From assembly GCF_021405525.1 (NCBI RefSeq), contig NZ_JAGQAG010000001.1, forward strand, positions 2,790,001 through 2,854,000: a stretch of DNA of 64,000 bases, in the 5' to 3' direction. This DNA comes from Ruegeria pomeroyi (GTDB lineage Bacteria > Pseudomonadota > Alphaproteobacteria > Rhodobacterales > Rhodobacteraceae). The notes under the pieces are model-generated. The model had not been told where the DNA came from and made no database searches. It worked only from the letters and a program-made list of their open reading frames with translations. Shown in pieces: positions 52,607-60,962 of the stretch (position 1 is the first letter of the stretch; every line of letters begins with the position of its first letter). The translations under genes were made by a program, and so were the position numbers.

Positions 52607-53595
52607 TCTATTCCCTGTTCCCGCAGCCAGGCGAGCATGCCCGCAACCGCGATATCGGTCTGCCCCGGCGACATGATATCGCCCGCGATCACATGCGAGG
52701 ACGGGTCGTCGCCCGGCCCCATGGTGACGGTGCGCATCTCGGCCGGTCCGCCCCAGCGCCGGGCGACCTCGCCCGTCAGATCGGGGCGCACCACCCTGTC
52801 ATCGGGTGAATACCAGAACAGCGCCGGCACCCGGGCCTGTCCGAAATCGAGCCCCACCACTGCCCTGACCAAGGCCGCCATCGGCACCAGCGCCGACCAG
52901 CTGTAACGGGTGGTCCAATAGGTGTTCTTGTCCGGATCGGGGCTGCTGGCATCCCGCTCGCCACCCATGACCGCGGGCAACCAATAGCGCGCGCCCGGCA
53001 GGGTCGGAACAAAGGCCATTGGGTCGTTCACCCCGAAATTGGGCGAGACAAGGATAATCGCGGCCACATCGGCCGACATGCCGGGGTCCAGCGCCGCCGC
53101 CGCCGCCAGCGTGCCACCGGTCGAGGTGGCCATGACGATCACCCGCTCGCCAACCGCACGGCCCGCTGCCAGCGCCTCGGCCGCGTCCCGCATCCAGCCC
53201 GATGCGCTGCCGTGCTCCATCGCATCGCTGCCGCGTCCATGACCTTGCAACCGGGTATAGACCAGATTGGCGCCCAGCGCCTGGGCAATGCGATCGGGCA
53301 CCGGGCGGATTTCCTCGGAAGTGGCCGAGAACCCGTGCAGGTAGACCAGCGCATAGGGCGTCCGGCGTTCATATCCGTCCGGCGCCCAGACCACACGTTT
53401 TTCGACACCCGGCGTGATATCGGCAAAACGCGACTCGATACTCTCGAAATAGACCTGCACACCCTCGCCGAACTTGCGCGGATCGAACCGGGCCTTCAGA
53501 TCGACGGTTTCATAGGGGCCAAACCACCAGGCCAGCCCCCCCGCCAGCGCAAGAACAGCCAGGACACGCCCCAGAAACTTCCCAAACCGTCGCAT
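52603..53595 (-). CDS. Membrane-anchored alpha/beta hydrolase
   Basis: A 330-aa hydrolase with an N-terminal signal anchor (FLGRVLAVLALAGGLAWWFG). The fold shows LVYLHGFSATSEEI, the nucleophile elbow VIVMATSTGGTLAAAA (Ser in TSTGG, a variant of GxSxG), ALFWYSPDDRVVRPD with Asp and SSHVIAGDI with His. The glycine before the nucleophile is replaced by Thr, so the elbow is non-canonical. It probably acts on the periplasmic side; the substrate is unknown. Coupled to the next hydrolase gene. Confidence 0.8.
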   Translation of the reverse strand: MRRFGKFLGRVLAVLALAGGLAWWFGPYETVDLKARFDPRKFGEGVQVYFESIESRFADITPGVEKRVVWAPDGYERRTPYALVYLHGFSATSEEIRPVPDRIAQALGANLVYTRLQGHGRGSDAMEHGSASGWMRDAAEALAAGRAVGERVIVMATSTGGTLAAAAALDPGMSADVAAIILVSPNFGVNDPMAFVPTLPGARYWLPAVMGGERDASSPDPDKNTYWTTRYSWSALVPMAALVRAVVGLDFGQARVPALFWYSPDDRVVRPDLTGEVARRWGGPAEMRTVTMGPGDDPSSHVIAGDIMSPGQTDIAVAGMLAWLREQGIE

Positions 53596-54338
53596 CAGCC
53601 AACTCCCCGCACGTCGATCACCGCGTCCTCGATGATCTTCAGGCAGGTCTCGTCCGAAAAGCGGTGATCGGCATCCTTGACCAGCAAGAGGCGCATGTCG
53701 GGCCCGGTGGCATGGTTCAAGAGGCGCACCGCCGTATCGACCGACACCGCCGTATCGGCGGTGCCTTGCAGGAAGCGCACCGGGAACGGCAGATGCAGCG
53801 GCGCGCGCAGCACCAGATGGTTGCGCCCATCCTCGATCATCCGGCGGGTGACGATATAGGGTTCCATATAGTCCGAGGGCAGCTCCACCCGGCCCTCGGC
53901 GGCCAACTGCGCCTTTTGGCCCGCGTCAAACCCGGCCCACCAGCCATCCTCTGTGAAATCCGGCGCGGCGGCGATGGTGACCATGCCCGCGATCCGCCCC
54001 GGCCGCGCCCGCGCCAGCAAGAGCGCCTGCCAGCCGCCCATCGACGAACCCACCACGATCAACGGCCCCTCGGTCAGGCTATCGACAACGGCCAGCGTGT
54101 CCTGGTGCCAATCGCCGATCGCGCCCTCGTCGAATATGCCTGAGCTTTCACCATGCCCGGAATAGTCGAACCGCAAAAACGCATGCCCCCGCCCACGTGC
54201 CCAGGCCTCCAGATGCACCGCTTTGGTACCCTCCATGTCCGACTTCAGCCCGCCCAGGAACACGATGCAGGGGCCGTCGCCCGGGGTGAGATGATAGGCG
54301 AGGCTGCGCCCCTGGTCGGTTGTCAGAGTATCGCTCAC
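53595..54338 (-). CDS. Alpha/beta hydrolase
   Basis: A 247-aa hydrolase. The elbow is VVGSSMGGWQALLLARA (Ser in GSSMGG), the oxyanion-side motif is CIVFLGGLKSDMEGTKA, and Asp and His are in LQGTADTAVSVD and VKDADHRFSDE. The pattern matches the family that includes ABHD10-like acyl-thioesterases. I choose GTG at 54338 because AAAGGAAAA lies 7 bp upstream; ATG at 54377 would add 13 residues. Divergent from the ArsR-type regulator, so it may be controlled by it. Confidence 0.83.
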   Translation of the reverse strand: MSDTLTTDQGRSLAYHLTPGDGPCIVFLGGLKSDMEGTKAVHLEAWARGRGHAFLRFDYSGHGESSGIFDEGAIGDWHQDTLAVVDSLTEGPLIVVGSSMGGWQALLLARARPGRIAGMVTIAAAPDFTEDGWWAGFDAGQKAQLAAEGRVELPSDYMEPYIVTRRMIEDGRNHLVLRAPLHLPFPVRFLQGTADTAVSVDTAVRLLNHATGPDMRLLLVKDADHRFSDETCLKIIEDAVIDVRGVG

Positions 54339-54425
54339 CGGGCTTTTCCTTTGCTGGTCGTTTTCCCAAGCCTCCATCGCTTTGCAGGCGGGTGCAAGGC
54401 TCTTTAAGTTACCATATTGTCACGT

Positions 54426-54447
54426 GACTATAGAATCACATATAGTC
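54426..54447. promoter_or_regulatory. Operator of the ArsR-type regulator
   Basis: GACTATA (54426-54432) and TATAGTC (54441-54447) flank GAATCACA, ending 5 bp before the regulator's start. A second palindrome GTCACGTGAC (54419-54428) overlaps it. The placement fits autorepression and control of the divergent hydrolase. Confidence 0.65.
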
Positions 54448-54452
54448 GCAAC

Positions 54453-55196
54453 ATGGACATACTTTTCAAAGCTCTCAACGACCCCGCCCGCCGCGCCATT
54501 CTGGATCAATTGCGCCAGAAGGACGGGCAAAGCCTGAGCGAGTTGGAAAGCAAGTTCGACATGACCCGGTTCGGGGTCATGAAACACCTCAAGCTGCTGG
54601 AGGAGGCGCATCTGGTCCTCACCCGTCGCGAGGGGCGGTTCAAATACCATTACCTCAATCCCCTGCCCTTGCAGGACATGATCAACCGCTGGGTGGCGCC
54701 CTTCCTGCAACCGCAGGCACAGGGGCTGGCCGCGCTGAAAGAGAAATTGGAAACGGAGAACAGAATGGGAAAGCCCGATTTCATAATGCAGACATTCATC
54801 CGCTGCACACAGGATGCGCTCTGGGCGGCGCTGACCGAGACCGAACAGATGGCGGCCTATCACTTCCTCTGCAACGAGGTACGCGGTGCGGTCTCGCCCG
54901 GCGAGACGGTCGAGTTCATCACCCCCGCCGGGGGCGCGATGTTGCGACAGGTGACCCGAAAGCTTGACCCGAAATCCCGCATCGAGATGAGCTTCGAGCC
55001 GCTTTTCATGGGGCCGGGCGCCGTGGCCTCGGAAATGGTCTATCTGATCGAGCCGCAGGGCGAGATCTGCAAGCTGACCATCGAACACTACAACCTCGCC
55101 GTCGGGCAAGAGGGCATCGGCGAAGGCTGGGCGCGACTGGCCGCCTCGCTCAAGAGTTATCTGGAGACCGGAACCGCGCTGAAAGGGGCCGCGTGA
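54453..55196 (+). CDS. ArsR-family regulator fused to an SRPBCC/AHSA1 ligand-binding domain
   Basis: A 247-aa fusion. Residues 1-95 are a winged-helix ArsR domain (KALNDPARRAILDQLRQKDGQSLSELESKFDMTRFGVMKHLKLLEEAHLVLTRREGRFKYHYLN; quoted as landmarks DPARRAILDQLRQKDG and RFGVMKHLKLLE). Residues ~115-247 form an SRPBCC cavity domain (MQTFIRCTQDALWAALTETEQMAAYHF). The cavity may bind a lipophilic effector. No metal-binding cysteines of classical ArsR are seen. The start at 54453 is placed at the conserved MDILFKAL. It overlaps the MAPEG gene by one base. Confidence 0.88.
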   Translation: MDILFKALNDPARRAILDQLRQKDGQSLSELESKFDMTRFGVMKHLKLLEEAHLVLTRREGRFKYHYLNPLPLQDMINRWVAPFLQPQAQGLAALKEKLETENRMGKPDFIMQTFIRCTQDALWAALTETEQMAAYHFLCNEVRGAVSPGETVEFITPAGGAMLRQVTRKLDPKSRIEMSFEPLFMGPGAVASEMVYLIEPQGEICKLTIEHYNLAVGQEGIGEGWARLAASLKSYLETGTALKGAA

Positions 55197-55606
55197 TGGA
55201 AAGTTTTCCCACCGAACTGGGCATTCTCACCTGCCTGATGATCCTCGCCGCCTCGCTCTGGATCCCCTACGTGATCGGGATCTCCACCGATCCCTCGCAT
55301 GAAGAGGCCTTCGCCCGGCCCGCGCAGATCTCCAATCTGCGCCCCTGGGTGCAGCGCGCCCACCGGGCGCATCTGAACCTCTTGGAACAGGCGATGCCCT
55401 TTGCGGTGCTGGTGCTGATCCTGGCGCTTATGAACGGGTTCTCGACGCTGACCTATTGGACCGCGATCGCCTTTTTCTGGATCCGGGTGCTGCATGCGGC
55501 GGGCATGATCTCGGGCTATGCCCGGATGCCGCTGCGCCCCATCCTGTTCAGTGCAGGCTGGGTCTGCACCCTGTTGATGGCCTATGCCATCTTTGCCGCG
55601 CGCTGA
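55196..55606 (+). CDS. MAPEG family membrane protein
   Basis: A 136-aa four-helix membrane protein. Landmarks are RPWVQRAHRAHLNLLEQAMPFAVLVLILAL (in parts: RAHRAHLNLLEQ) and FFWIRVLHAAGMISGYARMP. The family includes glutathione-dependent eicosanoid enzymes; bacterial members are mostly uncharacterised. Its ATG overlaps the regulator stop (TGATG), so the two form one operon. A hairpin pair follows. Confidence 0.85.
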   Translation: MESFPTELGILTCLMILAASLWIPYVIGISTDPSHEEAFARPAQISNLRPWVQRAHRAHLNLLEQAMPFAVLVLILALMNGFSTLTYWTAIAFFWIRVLHAAGMISGYARMPLRPILFSAGWVCTLLMAYAIFAAR

Positions 55607-55618
55607 CCGCGCGGCCGG

Positions 55619-55665
55619 CCCAAAGTTTCGCGAAACTTTGGGCACAGACTTTCTGCGAAAGTCTG
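55619..55665. repeat. Pair of small-loop hairpins (element B4)
   Basis: CCCAAAGTTTCG/CGAAACTTTGGG (55619-55642, no loop) and CAGACTTTC/GAAAGTCTG with loop TGC (55645-55665). It starts 12 bp after the MAPEG stop. Same design as the other B elements, with two stems instead of three. Confidence 0.7.
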
Positions 55666-55764
55666 CTGCCTTGACTTCGTCTGCGGCCCCTGCCAAATCG
55701 GGCGGACACCATAACCCGCAACCGGGCGTTCAGTGGGCGCCAAACCGACGAGGAGCCGCCAGTC

Positions 55765-57711
55765 ATGGCCCAGATCTCTCTCACCTTTCCCGATGGCAAT
55801 GCACGATCCTATGGCGCAGGCGTAACGCCCGCGCAGATCGCCGCAGACATTTCCACCTCGCTCGCGAAAAAGGCCATCTCGGCCACCGTCGACGGCAAGC
55901 ACTGGGACCTGCAATGGCCCATCTCGGCCGATGCGCAGATCGCCATTCACACCATGGCCGACGAGGCACAGGCCAACGAGCTGGTGCGCCACGACCTCGC
56001 CCATATCATGGCCCGCGCCGTACAGGAGATCTGGCCCGCGACCAAGGTGACCATCGGCCCGGTCATCGAGAACGGCTGGTATTACGATTTCGACCGTGCG
56101 GAGCCCTTCACTCCCGAAGATCTCGGCCTGATCGAGAAAAAGATGAAAGAAATCATCAACAAGCGCGAGCCCGTGACCACCGAGGTCTGGGAACGCACGC
56201 GCGCGATCGAATTCTACAAGGCCAACAACGAACCCTACAAGGTCGAGCTGATCGAGGCCATTCCCGGCACCGAGCCGATCCGCATGTACTGGCACGGCCA
56301 TTGGCAGGATCTGTGTCGCGGCCCACACCTGCAACACACCGGCCAGGTCCCCGGCGACGCGTTCAAGCTGATGTCCATCGCCGGCGCCTATTGGCGCGGG
56401 GACAGCAAACGCCCGATGCTGCAACGCATCTATGGCGTCGCCTTCACCGGCAAGGAAAAGCTGAAAGCGCATTTGCACATGCTGGAAGAGGCCGCCAAGC
56501 GCGACCACCGCAAGCTGGGCCGCGAGATGGACCTGTTTCACATGCAGGAAGAGGCGCCGGGCCAGGTGTTCTGGCACCCCAACGGCTGGACGATCTATAC
56601 CGAGTTGCAGGACTATATGCGTCGCCAACAGCGCCGCGGCGGCTATGTCGAGGTGAACACGCCCCAGGTCGTCGACCGTAAGCTGTGGGAGCGTTCGGGT
56701 CATTGGGAGAAATACCAGGAGAACATGTTCATCGTCGAGGTGGACGAGGAACATGCCCGCGAAAAGGCGGTCAATGCGCTCAAGCCGATGAACTGCCCCT
56801 GCCATGTCGAGATCTTCAAGGTCGGGCTGAAATCCTACCGTGACCTGCCGCTCAGGATGGCCGAGTTCGGCTCGTGCAACCGCTATGAGCCCTCGGGCGC
56901 GCTGCATGGTATCATGCGGGTGCGCGGATTTACCCAGGATGACGCGCATATCTTCTCGACCGAGGAACAGATCGAGGCGGAAACCGCCGAATTCATCCGC
57001 TTCCTCAGCGCCATCTACAAGGACCTCGGTTTCGAAAGCTTCAAGGTCAAGTTCTCGGACCGGCCCGAAACCCGCGCCGGATCGGACGCGGTCTGGGACA
57101 AGGCCGAAAGCGCCCTCTTGTCCGCCACCCGCGCCGCCGGGATCGAGCCAGAGCTCAATCCGGGCGAGGGTGCCTTCTATGGCCCGAAACTGGAATTCGT
57201 GCTGACCGACGCCATCGGGCGCGACTGGCAATGCGGCACTTTCCAGGTCGATTTCGTGCTGCCCGAGCGGCTGGACGCCACCTATATCGGCGCCGACGGG
57301 GCCAAGCATCGCCCTGTGATGCTGCACCGCGCAACGCTGGGCTCCTTCGAGCGTTTCATCGGCATCCTGATCGAGGAACACGCGGGCAAGCTGCCCTTCT
57401 GGCTGGCGCCGCGTCAGGTGGTGGTCGCATCGATCACCTCGGAGGCGGACGACTATGTGCATCAGGTGGTGGCCGAACTGCGTGCCGCAGGCGTTCGGGC
57501 CGAAGCCGACACCCGCAACGAGAAGATCAACTACAAGGTCCGCGAGCATTCGGTGGGCAAGGTTCCGGTGATCCTGGCCGTCGGTCAACGCGAGGTCGAG
57601 GAGCGGACAGTATCTGTCCGGCGGCTGGGCGAGAAACAAACCAGCGTGCAGAGCCTGGCGGATGTTACAAAAGAGCTGGGACAGGCCGCGACGCCCCCCG
57701 ATCTTCTGTAA
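55765..57711 (+). CDS. thrS: Threonyl-tRNA synthetase
   Basis: A 648-aa class II synthetase. The N-terminal TGS domain ([27 protein letters not shown]; landmark [13 protein letters not shown]) is followed by the editing domain with [17 protein letters not shown] and the catalytic core (motif 2-like [30 protein letters not shown], in parts; zinc site with NCPCHVEIF). The anticodon domain has [11 protein letters not shown]. The start at 55765 has a plausible SD (GGAGCC). Single-copy housekeeping gene. Confidence 0.98.
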   Translation: MAQISLTFPDGNARSYGAGVTPAQIAADISTSLAKKAISATVDGKHWDLQWPISADAQIAIHTMADEAQANELVRHDLAHIMARAVQEIWPATKVTIGPVIENGWYYDFDRAEPFTPEDLGLIEKKMKEIINKREPVTTEVWERTRAIEFYKANNEPYKVELIEAIPGTEPIRMYWHGHWQDLCRGPHLQHTGQVPGDAFKLMSIAGAYWRGDSKRPMLQRIYGVAFTGKEKLKAHLHMLEEAAKRDHRKLGREMDLFHMQEEAPGQVFWHPNGWTIYTELQDYMRRQQRRGGYVEVNTPQVVDRKLWERSGHWEKYQENMFIVEVDEEHAREKAVNALKPMNCPCHVEIFKVGLKSYRDLPLRMAEFGSCNRYEPSGALHGIMRVRGFTQDDAHIFSTEEQIEAETAEFIRFLSAIYKDLGFESFKVKFSDRPETRAGSDAVWDKAESALLSATRAAGIEPELNPGEGAFYGPKLEFVLTDAIGRDWQCGTFQVDFVLPERLDATYIGADGAKHRPVMLHRATLGSFERFIGILIEEHAGKLPFWLAPRQVVVASITSEADDYVHQVVAELRAAGVRAEADTRNEKINYKVREHSVGKVPVILAVGQREVEERTVSVRRLGEKQTSVQSLADVTKELGQAATPPDLL

Positions 57712-57733
57712 CAATTCTCACGAAAACAGCGCA

Positions 57734-57760
57734 GGCCAGACCCCGGACCGGGGGCTGGCC
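57734..57760 (+). terminator. Hairpin after thrS
   Basis: GGCCAG-A-CCCC and GGGG-G-CTGGCC form a stem with loop GGACC; no clear U-run follows. It separates thrS from the bufferin operon. Confidence 0.55.
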
Positions 57761-57932
57761 TGTAACATTTCCGGCCCACGCCGCAAGAATCCCTTTGTTT
57801 ATCGCAACACTTGCCCAAGAATTCTGACGGGAATGTGAGACACGGGGTCGTGAATTCAAACGACGCCCACCGCACACTACCTTTGACCTGTCCAAAGCAG
57901 ACATATCACACGATCACGAAGGGATGACCGAC

Positions 57933-58235
57933 ATGTCGAACACCGCAAAGACCCTGGCCATCGCAGGCGCCGTCGCAGCAGCACTGGCCGGTACCACCAC
58001 CACCGCCAGCGCCCAGGCCAAGGAGAAATGCTATGGCGTTTCGCTGGCCGGCAAGAACGACTGCGCCGCCGGACCCGGCACCACCTGTGCCGGCACCTCG
58101 ACCGTCGACTATCAGGGCAACGCATGGACTCTGGTCGATGCCGGCACCTGCGAAAGCATGGAACTGCCGGCCCAGGCCGATGGCTCGGCCCGCAAGGGTT
58201 CGCTGGAAGCGCTGGAGCGCGACCTGCCCGCATAA
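57933..58235 (+). CDS. bufA: Bufferin precursor (DUF2282, MNIO-modified RiPP)
   Basis: A 100-aa precursor. The signal peptide ([21 protein letters not shown], cleavage near residue 27) exports the product to the periplasm. The mature part contains four cysteines: Cys33 in [11 protein letters not shown], Cys44 in KNDCAAGPG, Cys52 in GTTCAGTS and Cys73 in DAGTCESM. This is the pattern of DUF2282 bufferins, in which MNIO enzymes oxidise cysteines to copper-binding heterocycles. I take the ATG at 57933 because GAAGGG lies 9 nt before it; ATG 57924 is too close. The C-terminal tail is charged. First gene of bufABC-doxX. The role in copper buffering is established for Caulobacter homologues and inferred here. 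Confidence 0.9.
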   Translation: MSNTAKTLAIAGAVAAALAGTTTTASAQAKEKCYGVSLAGKNDCAAGPGTTCAGTSTVDYQGNAWTLVDAGTCESMELPAQADGSARKGSLEALERDLPA

Positions 58236-58251
58236 GCCGGCACCAGATCGC

Positions 58252-58279
58252 GGGGCGGGCCGGAGCATCGGCCCGCCCC
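58252..58279 (+). terminator. Hairpin between bufA and bufB
   Basis: GGGGCGGGCCG (58252-58262) and CGGCCCGCCCC (58269-58279) form a perfect 11-bp stem with loop GAGCAT, followed by TATTCTTTC. It is likely a partial terminator or mRNA 3'-end protector that keeps precursor mRNA in excess over enzyme mRNA. Confidence 0.65.
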
Positions 58280-58330
58280 TATTCTTTCTATCCCCTTGCC
58301 CATCCCCCATTGCCGCAAAGGATTGGACAG

Positions 58331-59188
58331 ATGCTGGACACTTCCCGGACCAACAACCAACTGCCTGCCTTGCCGGGCGTCGGGTACAAGCCGCAGCATT
58401 TTGCCGAAATCCTCGAAGCGCCCGGACCGGTGGGCTGGCTGGAAATCCATGCCGAGAACTACATGGGCGATGGCGGCCGTCCGCTGGCGCAACTGCGCCA
58501 CCTGTCCGAGCGGTTCCCGATCTCGGTGCATGGGGTTGGCCTGTCGATTGGCGGCGAAGGTGCGCTGGATGCCGACCATCTGGCCCGGCTGAAACATCTG
58601 GTGGGCTGGCTGAACCCGGCCAGTTTCTCGGAACATCTGGCCTGGTCCACCCATGACAGCCATTTCCTGAACGACCTGCTGCCGCTGCCCTATACCGACG
58701 CCACGCTGACGCGTGTCTGCGATCACATCGACCAGGTGCAGGATGTGGTCGGGCGGCGGATGCTGCTGGAAAACCCCTCGTCCTACCTGGCTTTTGCCGA
58801 AAGCAGCTGGTCCGAGCCCGATTTCCTGCGCGAGATCGCCCGGCGCACCGGCTGCGGACTGCTTCTGGACGTCAACAACGTCTTTGTCTCGGCCACCAAT
58901 CTCGACTTTTTGCCACAGGGCTATATCGACGCCTATCCGCTGGAGCATGTGGGCGAGATTCATCTGGGCGGCCATGACGAGGATACCGACGACCACGGAC
59001 ACCCGCTGTTGATCGACAGCCACGGGCGCGAGGTGGTGGATCCGGTCTGGGCGTTGCTCGACTACGTGCTCGACCGGTCCGGCCCGAAACCGATCCTGAT
59101 CGAATGGGATACCGATGTGCCGGACTGGTCCGTGTTGCGGGCCGAGGCCGCGCGCGCGCAAAGGGCGCTGGAGCGCATCCCGGCATGA
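58331..59188 (+). CDS. bufB: Bufferin maturase, DUF692 multinuclear iron oxidase (MNIO)
   Basis: A 285-aa TIM-barrel enzyme holding two or three iron ions. Candidate metal ligands are at His67 (SVHGVG), Glu101/His102 (SEHLAW), Glu147/Asn148 (LLENPSS), Asp180/Asn182 (LLLDVNN), His211 and His215 (EIHLGGHD), Asp229/His231 (IDSHG) and Glu258 (IEWD). GVGYKPQHF and WLEIHAENYMGDGG are family landmarks. MNIOs oxidise cysteine residues of the precursor. The ATG at 58331 has AAAGGA 9 nt upstream. Translation is coupled to the next gene by an ATGA overlap. Confidence 0.92.
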   Translation: MLDTSRTNNQLPALPGVGYKPQHFAEILEAPGPVGWLEIHAENYMGDGGRPLAQLRHLSERFPISVHGVGLSIGGEGALDADHLARLKHLVGWLNPASFSEHLAWSTHDSHFLNDLLPLPYTDATLTRVCDHIDQVQDVVGRRMLLENPSSYLAFAESSWSEPDFLREIARRTGCGLLLDVNNVFVSATNLDFLPQGYIDAYPLEHVGEIHLGGHDEDTDDHGHPLLIDSHGREVVDPVWALLDYVLDRSGPKPILIEWDTDVPDWSVLRAEAARAQRALERIPA

Positions 59189-59967
59189 GCGTCTCGCAAA
59201 CCCAGTTTCACACCGCGCTGCTGGATCCGGCCAGCGCGGTGCCGCAGGGCCTGTGCGACGCGGGCGCGCAGCCGGCGGGCCGGCGGTTTGATGTCTATCG
59301 CAACAATGTCGCGGTCTCGCTGACCGAGGCGATGCACCAGGCCTTTCCCGTCATCGCCAAACTGCTGGGCACGCAGAACATGGACGGGCTTGCAGGCATC
59401 TACCTGCGCCAGCATCCCCCCACATCGCCGCTGATGATGTTCTATGGCGAGACATTCCCCGAGTTTCTGGCCGGGATGCAGCAGCTGTCGCATCTGGGCT
59501 ATCTGCCGGATGTGGCGCGGCTGGAACTGGCGTTGCGCCATGCCTATCACGCCGCCGACAGCACGCCCATCGACCCGCAGGTTCTTGCCATCGACCCTGA
59601 GGCGCTGATGGCTGCGCGGCTGGAATTCGCCCCCGCAATGCGCCTGTTGCGCTCGCCCTGGCCGATCCACGCGATCTGGCGGTTCAACACCGAAGACGAC
59701 GCGCCCAAACCCGCACCCGAGGCGCAGGACGTGCTGATCACCCGGCCCGAATATGACCCGATCCCGCAGCTGCTGCCCCCCGGCGGCGCCGACTGGATCA
59801 TCGCGCTGCAAGGCAGCGCCACCATCGGCGCGGCCTATGAGGCCGCTGCCGAACAGACCCCCGATTTCGACCTTGGCGCCACGCTCGCCCTGCTGCTCCA
59901 GGGCGGCGCCATCATCTCACTCACAGAGCAAGGACAAGACAATGAACCCACTCGTCTCGATCCATAA
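59185..59967 (+). CDS. bufC: Bufferin operon partner, DUF2063 (BufC)
   Basis: A 260-aa protein with an N-terminal DUF2063 domain (FHTALLDPASAVPQGL, RRFDVYRNNVAVSLTEAMHQAFPVI, YLRQHPPTSPLMMFYGETFPEFLAGM in parts) and a C-terminal domain. It is the usual partner of DUF692, thought to present the precursor to the MNIO. Its ATG overlaps the bufB stop, and its end overlaps the DoxX gene by 26 bp. Confidence 0.9.
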   Translation: MSVSQTQFHTALLDPASAVPQGLCDAGAQPAGRRFDVYRNNVAVSLTEAMHQAFPVIAKLLGTQNMDGLAGIYLRQHPPTSPLMMFYGETFPEFLAGMQQLSHLGYLPDVARLELALRHAYHAADSTPIDPQVLAIDPEALMAARLEFAPAMRLLRSPWPIHAIWRFNTEDDAPKPAPEAQDVLITRPEYDPIPQLLPPGGADWIIALQGSATIGAAYEAAAEQTPDFDLGATLALLLQGGAIISLTEQGQDNEPTRLDP

Positions 59968-60505
59968 CCGTGTCTTTGGCCTGGTGGAAACCGCCGGAGA
60001 TTGGCTGTTGCCGCTGTTTGCCCGTTTCACCTTTGCCGCCGTGCTGCTGGTCTATTACTGGAATTCCGGCCTGACCAAGCTGGGGGATGGGATTTTCGGC
60101 CTCTTCAGCCCCTCGATCGGCGCCTATAGCCAAATTTTCCCCAAACAGCTCGAAGCGGTCGGCTATGACGTATCGCAACTGGGCCTGTTTCACTGGGCCG
60201 TGGTCATGGCGGGCACCTATGCCGAATTCATCCTGCCGCTGCTGATCGTCATCGGCCTGTTCACCCGTCTGGCCGCGCTCGGCATGATCGGTTTCGTGGT
60301 GGTGCAGTCGCTGACCGACGTTTATGGCCACGGCGCCACCGATCTGGCCACGCTGGGCGCCTGGTTCGACAATCAGGCCAGCAGCGTGATCATGGACCAG
60401 CGCCTGTTCTGGGTGTTCACCCTCAGCCTGCTGGTGATCAAGGGCGCCGGGGCGCTGTCGGTCGATGCGCTGATGCGCGGTCGCACCCAGGCGGCCATGG
60501 CCTGA
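59942..60505 (+). CDS. DoxX-like membrane protein of the bufferin operon
   Basis: A 187-aa membrane protein with four helices. Landmarks are FARFTFAAVLLVYYWNSGLTKLGD and FILPLLIVIGLFTRLAALGMIGFVVVQS (in parts). DoxX-like proteins are often the fourth gene of bufferin operons, where a link to electron transfer has been suggested. It starts inside the bufC end (26-bp overlap), so the four genes are one transcription unit. Confidence 0.88.
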   Translation: MNPLVSIHNRVFGLVETAGDWLLPLFARFTFAAVLLVYYWNSGLTKLGDGIFGLFSPSIGAYSQIFPKQLEAVGYDVSQLGLFHWAVVMAGTYAEFILPLLIVIGLFTRLAALGMIGFVVVQSLTDVYGHGATDLATLGAWFDNQASSVIMDQRLFWVFTLSLLVIKGAGALSVDALMRGRTQAAMA

Positions 60506-60513
60506 ACGCCTTG

Positions 60514-60540
60514 CTGGCCCGCGCTCCCGGCGTGGGCCAG
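60514..60540. terminator. Bidirectional hairpin after the bufferin operon
   Basis: CTGGCCC-G-CGC and GCG-T-GGGCCAG form an 11-bp stem (one G·T pair) with loop TCCCG. It lies between convergent genes. Confidence 0.65.
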
Positions 60541-60545
60541 AACCT

Positions 60546-60914
60546 TCAGAAATGCGCCTTGGGCTCGTCCGGCTTGCCCGCGGCCACGCCCAGAACCCCG
60601 CCCACCGCGGCAAAGGCGATGGGGAACATGGTGAACACGTTGAAGCCAAAGGCGTGATACATCCCCGCCGCCGACACCAGCAGCAGCACCCCGCCCCACA
60701 GCGCCCGCGACCGCGCCATGGCACCGCCCGCAATCGCCAGCATCGGCGCGATGATCGAGGTCATCTGCACCAGATCGGCATTCTCGACCTGCTCGGCCAG
60801 CCCGTCGATTTCGCCAAAATGCTCGATCGCCTCGACATAGCCAAAGCTGAAAAAGCCGACCAGCATGCCGATCAGACCGGCGATGATCCCCAGAACAAGG
60901 GCGGCATTGCGCAT
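60546..60914 (-). CDS. Small membrane protein, family unclear
   Basis: A 122-aa protein with four hydrophobic segments (LVLGIIAGLIGMLVGFFSFGYV, TSIIAPMLAIAGGAMAR, WGGVLLLVSAAGMYHAFGF, MFPIAFAAVGGVLGVAAG) and a loop of acidic residues after the first. It resembles DUF4064-like proteins; no conserved functional residue is clear. It is divergent in direction from the bufferin operon but convergent at its end. Confidence 0.6.
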   Translation of the reverse strand: MRNAALVLGIIAGLIGMLVGFFSFGYVEAIEHFGEIDGLAEQVENADLVQMTSIIAPMLAIAGGAMARSRALWGGVLLLVSAAGMYHAFGFNVFTMFPIAFAAVGGVLGVAAGKPDEPKAHF

Positions 60915-60962
60915 CTTGGGTTCTCTCCTGCGTTTCCCTACAGGCCCGACATAAGGCCGGTC

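Noticed and set aside
55582-57714. 710-aa open frame opposite thrS
   Set aside because: Antisense of thrS with no recognisable motif.
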